DNA of 15,256 bases from Desulfobulbus sp. (lineage in GTDB: Bacteria > Desulfobacterota > Desulfobulbia > Desulfobulbales > Desulfobulbaceae), in the NCBI GenBank assembly GCA_011051825.1, contig DRKH01000138.1, positions 1-15,256 on the forward strand, given 5' to 3'. The position numbers were made by a program, and so were the translations under genes. Under the pieces are notes generated by a model that had not been told where the DNA came from, made no database searches, and saw only the letters and a list, made by a program, of their open reading frames with translations. This document shows, one piece after another, positions 11,573-15,256 of this stretch; position 1 is the stretch's first letter, and each line of letters starts with the position of its first letter.

Positions 11573-14568
11573 TTCCCCTGACCATCCATTCCCATTTCTC
11601 CCTGATGCAGTCAACCATTTCCTGTTCGGCGCTGTGCAGCCGGGCACAGCAGCTGGGCTACTCAGCCATCGGGCTGACCGATATCAACAACCTGTATGGA
11701 TTATGGTCCTTTCTTGCAGCCTGCAGGAAACATGGGCTTCGGCCGATAGTTGGTGCCGAACTGCGTACAGCAGAGCAACGGGTTTTCTGTCTGGTTAAAA
11801 ACGGATCAGGGTACCGCAACCTGTGCCGTCTGCTCACGGACAGACACTGCAGCCCTGATTTTTCCCCGGCCACGGTTCCGGCGGACAGGCTGCAGGGGCT
11901 GGTTCTGCTCACCACCGATGTCGGCCTGCTCACCACGTGGCGAGAGCAGGAGCTGGATGTTGCAGCCGCCATTGCGGACAGGCCCACCCAGGCCAACAGC
12001 TTCCTGCGTCGAACAGCCGCCTGTCTGGACATTCCCGCCGTAGCAGTCAGCGATGTATTTTTTCTTCAAAAGGGGCAGCAGCAAACCCGCAACCTGTTGC
12101 GGGCCATAGCGCATAACAGCGCCATCTCCCGGCTGCCGGCTGCTGAAATTGTTTCCCCGCAGGCCTATCTGGCACCGGCCGCGGAATACGAACACCGCTT
12201 CCAGGTCTGGCCCGAAGTCCTCAAAAACAGTCATGCACTGGCAGAACGCTGCACCTTCCGGGGACCACAGTTCGGCCTTGTCCTGCCGCCGTTTAATAAA
12301 AAAACTCCTGCCGAGGCCGATATGCTGCTGCGCCAGGCAGCGTTACGCGGGGCACAAAAGCGCTACGGCAATCCATTGCCGGCGGCAGTGACTACACGGC
12401 TGGAACATGAGCTGCAGATCATTTCCGACATGGGGTTTTCCAGTTATTTCCTGGTGGTTCATGACATTGTCCGACCGGTGGCCCGCACCTGCGGCCGCGG
12501 TTCAGGTGCAGCCTCACTGGTGGCCTACTGCCTGCGAATCACCAATGTCTGCCCGATTAAATACAACCTCTACTTTGAGCGTTTTCTCAATCCGGGCCGC
12601 AGGGATGCACCGGATATCGACATTGATTTTGCCTGGGATGAACGGGACCTGGTGCTGCAGTCCCTGTTTAAGCGCTTTGGGTGCCGGGCAGCCATGGTCT
12701 GCAACCATGTTACCCTGCAAGCCCGGATGGCTGTTCGAGAGACCGCCAAAGTCTTCGGTCTGCCTGCCTGTGAGATCAACAGGGTCACAAAACAGATATC
12801 CGGCCTCCAGCATGGCCGCAAAGACGGCAATCTGTTGTCACGGTTAAGGGCAATGCCCCGTCTCCGGGGTTTTTCTTTTGAAAAACCCTGGCCGGACATC
12901 CTCCAGCAGGCCGAACGGATTATCGGGGTCCCCGCAAATCTGTCCGTTCATCCCGGTGGGGTCATTATCACGCCGGATCCGGTGCGTGATTACGTGCCGG
13001 TGCAATATGCGGCCAAGGGTGTCCCGATTATCCAGTGGGAAAAAGACGGGGCCGAACAGGCGGGTCTTGTCAAGATCGACCTGCTCGGCAACCGCAGCCT
13101 GGGCGTTGTCCGGGATGCAGTTGCCGGCGTTATAGAGAATAATATACAGTTCGACGAAGACCAATGGCAGCCGGAAGACGATGCAAAGACAAAAACACTG
13201 ATCCGGACCGGTCGGACCATGGGTTGCTTTTACATCGAAAGTCCGGCCATGCGGCTGTTGCAGAAAAAGGCGGGTCGGGGCGATTTTGAATCCCTGGTTC
13301 TCCACTCCTCCATTATCCGGCCGGCGGCCAATGAATGTATCCGGGAATATTTGCGCCGACTGCACGGTGGCGGCTGGCAGCCCCTGCATCCGCTGATTGC
13401 GGACACCTTGAATGAGACCTTCGGCATTATGGTTTACCAGGAAGATGTCTCCCGGGTCGCCGTTCAGCTGGGATTTTCTCCGGCGGAAGCGGACCGGCTG
13501 CGCAAGATCATGTCGAAAAAGGACCGGGAAATGCAACTGACCGATTACCGGGATCGTTTTTTTACTGCTGCCACGGACAGGGACATGGCCCCGCAGACGG
13601 CTGAAGAAATATGGCGGATGATGATGAGCTTTGAGGGCTATTCCTTCTGTAAACCGCACTCGGCAAGCTATGCCCGGGTTTCATTCCAGGCCGCCTATCT
13701 AAAGGCCCACTTCCCGGCCGAGTTCATGGCCGCCGTTCTCTCCAACCAGGGCGGTTATTATTCCACCTTTGCCTATATTTCCGAGGCCCGCAGGCTCGGA
13801 CTGCGGATCCTGCCGCCGGATGTCAACAGCAGCGACAGACTCTGGCGCGGTGGAAAACAAAGACTCCGGGTCGGCCTGATGGCGGTTCGCAATCTCTCGG
13901 TTGATACCTGCAATCGGATTGTTTGCCGGCGAAAACGCAAAAAATACTCATCCGTGCTTGATTTTTTCCAGCGGATACGGCCGGCAGACGACGAGGCCAG
14001 AGCGCTTATTCACGCCGGTGCCCTGGACAGTCTTGCCCGGGGCACAAACATAAAAACATCCAGGCCCGCCCTGCTTTACCTGCTGGCCCACTGGCGTCAG
14101 ACCCGTCCTTCGGTCGCGGCCCGATTATTTATCCCCCGTCCGGTGGTGCCGAGACTGCCTCCGGAAGACCCACGGCAACGGTTGCGCAACGAATACCGGG
14201 CCCTGGGTTTTCTCTGTCATATGCATCCGATTCGACTCTTTGAGGGGTACAGAAAACAACGGCAAACCATCCCTGCCCGGGAGCTGCCGACATTTGCCGG
14301 AAAACAGCAGCAGGTACGTTTTCTCGGCTGGCCCATTGCCGGGAAAATCGTAGGTACAAAGAGCGGCCGCCCCATGGAATTCCTGACCTTCGAGGACGAA
14401 ACCGATCAGGTGGAATGTACGCTGTTCCCCCAGACATACCACCGATGCTGCCACCTGCTCCACGCAGACGGCCCCCTGCTTCTCGAAGGAAAAGTGGAGC
14501 AGGATTTCGGGGCAGCTACCCTGACGGTTGCCCACGTGGAACCTGTTTCCGGCAATAGCCGTCAGTAG
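11569..14568 (+). CDS. dnaE2: Error-prone DNA polymerase III alpha subunit, DnaE2-like
   Basis: A 999-residue C-family polymerase, shorter than replicative DnaE (about 1160) and near the usual DnaE2 size (about 1050). The N-terminal PHP domain has HSHFS (7-11) but reads LTDINNLYG where active forms have TDHGN, and DVFFL instead of the usual DVHYL, so metal binding there is probably lost. The palm has GRGSGAASLVAYCLRIT (about 308-324) and PDIDIDF with catalytic D349 and D351; the third Asp is D504 in VKIDLLGNRSL. FEGYSFCKPHSASYA (about 688-702) is typical of the family. An OB fold (about 914-990) ends the protein. It starts on the last codon of imuB (4-base overlap), so the two are co-translated. 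It should extend primers past lesions as part of the mutagenesis cassette. Confidence 0.9.
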   Translation: MIPLTIHSHFSLMQSTISCSALCSRAQQLGYSAIGLTDINNLYGLWSFLAACRKHGLRPIVGAELRTAEQRVFCLVKNGSGYRNLCRLLTDRHCSPDFSPATVPADRLQGLVLLTTDVGLLTTWREQELDVAAAIADRPTQANSFLRRTAACLDIPAVAVSDVFFLQKGQQQTRNLLRAIAHNSAISRLPAAEIVSPQAYLAPAAEYEHRFQVWPEVLKNSHALAERCTFRGPQFGLVLPPFNKKTPAEADMLLRQAALRGAQKRYGNPLPAAVTTRLEHELQIISDMGFSSYFLVVHDIVRPVARTCGRGSGAASLVAYCLRITNVCPIKYNLYFERFLNPGRRDAPDIDIDFAWDERDLVLQSLFKRFGCRAAMVCNHVTLQARMAVRETAKVFGLPACEINRVTKQISGLQHGRKDGNLLSRLRAMPRLRGFSFEKPWPDILQQAERIIGVPANLSVHPGGVIITPDPVRDYVPVQYAAKGVPIIQWEKDGAEQAGLVKIDLLGNRSLGVVRDAVAGVIENNIQFDEDQWQPEDDAKTKTLIRTGRTMGCFYIESPAMRLLQKKAGRGDFESLVLHSSIIRPAANECIREYLRRLHGGGWQPLHPLIADTLNETFGIMVYQEDVSRVAVQLGFSPAEADRLRKIMSKKDREMQLTDYRDRFFTAATDRDMAPQTAEEIWRMMMSFEGYSFCKPHSASYARVSFQAAYLKAHFPAEFMAAVLSNQGGYYSTFAYISEARRLGLRILPPDVNSSDRLWRGGKQRLRVGLMAVRNLSVDTCNRIVCRRKRKKYSSVLDFFQRIRPADDEARALIHAGALDSLARGTNIKTSRPALLYLLAHWRQTRPSVAARLFIPRPVVPRLPPEDPRQRLRNEYRALGFLCHMHPIRLFEGYRKQRQTIPARELPTFAGKQQQVRFLGWPIAGKIVGTKSGRPMEFLTFEDETDQVECTLFPQTYHRCCHLLHADGPLLLEGKVEQDFGAATLTVAHVEPVSGNSRQ

Positions 14569-14599
14569 AATCGGTCAGCCTCAAGCCACTTGTTTTCTT

Positions 14600-14794
14600 G
14601 TAACCGCTCACCGGGATGTCATGCCCTTGGCATTACATCCAAATTGTAAACGTTTACCAGTGCTCCATATTCGTTCAGGTAAGCGAGGAACGAGACTCCG
14701 GGTAAGCGAGGAACGAGACTCCGGGCAATACCCCTGATCACTTACAGGTGAGCCGGTCAGATCGGACGGAGATGTGGTGCTGGTGAACGCTTAC
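14600..14794. repeat. Composite palindromic repeat element, copy 2 (related to 1352-1569)
   Basis: It carries the same ordered parts as copy 1: outer left GTAACCGCTCACC (14600), inner left GTAAACGTTTACCAGTGC (14646, including the perfect palindrome GTAAACGTTTAC), TTCGTTCAG, tandem units, GATCGGACGGAGATG, and an inverted right end GTGCTGGTGAACGCTTAC (14777-14794). The distance between outer and inner left motifs is 46 bases here and 44 in copy 1. Between them a hairpin (14614-14640, GGATGT-c-ATGCC / GGCAT-t-ACATCC) is specific to this copy. An extra 19-base segment at 14731-14749 matches the right end of the 8144-8239 element. It begins 3 bases after the stop codon of the minus-strand MCP gene. 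Nothing else is seen in 14569-14797. Confidence 0.75.
14678..14723. repeat. Two perfect tandem copies of a 23-bp unit
   Basis: Units 14678-14700 and 14701-14723 are identical and begin GGTAAGCGAGGAACGAG. They are variants of the 24-bp unit at 1428-1523, differing in the middle (GGAACG in place of GCCTGCG) but sharing both ends. Within each locus the copies are identical to each other, which suggests local amplification. Confidence 0.85.
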
Positions 14795-14797
14795 CCG

Positions 14798-15256
14798 TTA
14801 TCGTACCTTGAACATGCCGACAAGCTCCTTGAGCTCGTCGGCAATTCCGGTCAGCTGCTCCGCATTGCGGCTGACCCCTGAGCTCAATGAGGTTATTTCG
14901 CCGGAAACATGACTGACTTCTGCGATATCCTGCGCAATTTCCGCAGAAACAGCAGAGGTCTGGGCCACATTTTCATTGACTTCGGAAATACCATCCGCGG
15001 CCTGGGTTACATTACTGGCAATCTCGGTGGTCGTTACGTTCTGCTCGTCGACTGCGGTGGCAATGGTGGATACGATGGAGTTGACGTCGTTGATCACATC
15101 GGCAATCTGCCTTATTTCCACAACGGTTGTCTCGGTCGACCCCTGGATATCCTCTATCTTTCCCTTGATTTCCTGGGTGGCTTCAGCCGTCTGTTTGGCC
15201 AGGTCTTTGATCTCGTTGGCAACAACGGCAAAACCCTTGCCCGCTTCACCGGCTCG
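14798..15256 (-). CDS. Methyl-accepting chemotaxis protein, C-terminal part (N-terminus outside window)
   Basis: The frame is open from the window edge to TAA at 14798-14800, giving the last 152 residues. It begins in the signalling-domain hairpin tip: RAGEAGKGFAVVANEIKDLA is the highly conserved CheA/CheW contact region. A long heptad coiled coil follows (KIEDIQG, IRQIADVINDVNSIVSTIA, TTEIASNVTQAADGISEVNE) back towards the membrane-proximal end, finishing with LTGIADELKELVGMFKVR. No C-terminal pentapeptide for CheR docking is seen. The sensor and membrane parts lie beyond 15256, so the signal is unknown. A GTG at 15121 is internal and not a start. Confidence 0.92.
   Translation of the reverse strand, partial: RAGEAGKGFAVVANEIKDLAKQTAEATQEIKGKIEDIQGSTETTVVEIRQIADVINDVNSIVSTIATAVDEQNVTTTEIASNVTQAADGISEVNENVAQTSAVSAEIAQDIAEVSHVSGEITSLSSGVSRNAEQLTGIADELKELVGMFKVR

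Noticed and set aside
12844..13659. A 271-codon minus-strand frame within dnaE2.
   Set aside because: It lies opposite the catalytic core of a well supported polymerase gene and has no recognisable domain.

Overview
The window (15,256 bases, moderately GC-rich) looks like a piece of an anaerobic bacterial chromosome, most likely a sulfate-reducer-like member of the Desulfobacterota (Desulfobulbales-type). This placement is an inference. It rests on a ferredoxin-dependent 2-oxoacid oxidoreductase operon, TAXI and PhnD-type binding proteins without local permeases, an MCP, and a LexA / Y-family polymerase / DnaE2 mutagenesis cassette. No rRNA, tRNA, CRISPR array or complete insertion sequence was seen.

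Layout. (1) 1-1203, minus strand: two tandem PhnD-like periplasmic binding proteins, the second cut by the window edge. (2) 1204-1770: no gene; a strong hairpin, a 2x15 bp tandem repeat, a composite palindromic repeat element holding four perfect 24-bp units, and a terminator-like stem. (3) 1771-2835, minus: a membrane protein with an N-terminal zinc ribbon and a C-terminal HAMP domain but no output domain, with a good sigma70 promoter upstream; 2836-3228 otherwise holds only a strong stem-loop. (4) 6699-3229, minus: a compact operon korD-korA-korB-korC plus a small flavoprotein with a compact Fe-S cysteine motif. (5) 6700-7168: a divergent intergenic region with a plus-strand promoter, a perfect 16-bp palindrome and a possible coding remnant. 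(6) 7169-8140, plus: a TAXI-type TRAP solute receptor with no permease next to it. (7) 8141-8864: 724 bases without a gene, packed with repeats, including a hairpin element carrying the same 24-bp unit inverted, a 17-bp direct repeat that copies the TAXI gene end, a UUCG-capped hairpin and a REPIN-like perfect inverted repeat. (8) 8865-14568, plus: LexA-like repressor, DUF72 protein, ImuB-like Y-family polymerase, DnaE2-like polymerase. (9) 14569-14797: a second copy of the composite repeat element. (10) 14798-15256, minus: the C-terminal part of a methyl-accepting chemotaxis protein.

How the genes work together. The kor operon should encode a four-subunit 2-oxoglutarate (or related 2-oxoacid):ferredoxin oxidoreductase linking 2-oxoacids, CoA thioesters and reduced ferredoxin; its flavoprotein partner may exchange electrons with ferredoxin. 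The LexA-DUF72-ImuB-DnaE2 block resembles the SOS-controlled lexA-imuA-imuB-dnaE2 translesion cassette, but a DUF72 gene sits where imuA would be expected and ImuB has lost its catalytic carboxylates.

The most interesting signals are a matching 20-base site (17 of 20 identical, with a TACA-N7-TACA direct repeat) in front of both the lexA-like gene and imuB, and a mosaic repeat family whose shared modules appear in three intergenic regions, in two cases starting exactly 3 bases after a stop codon.
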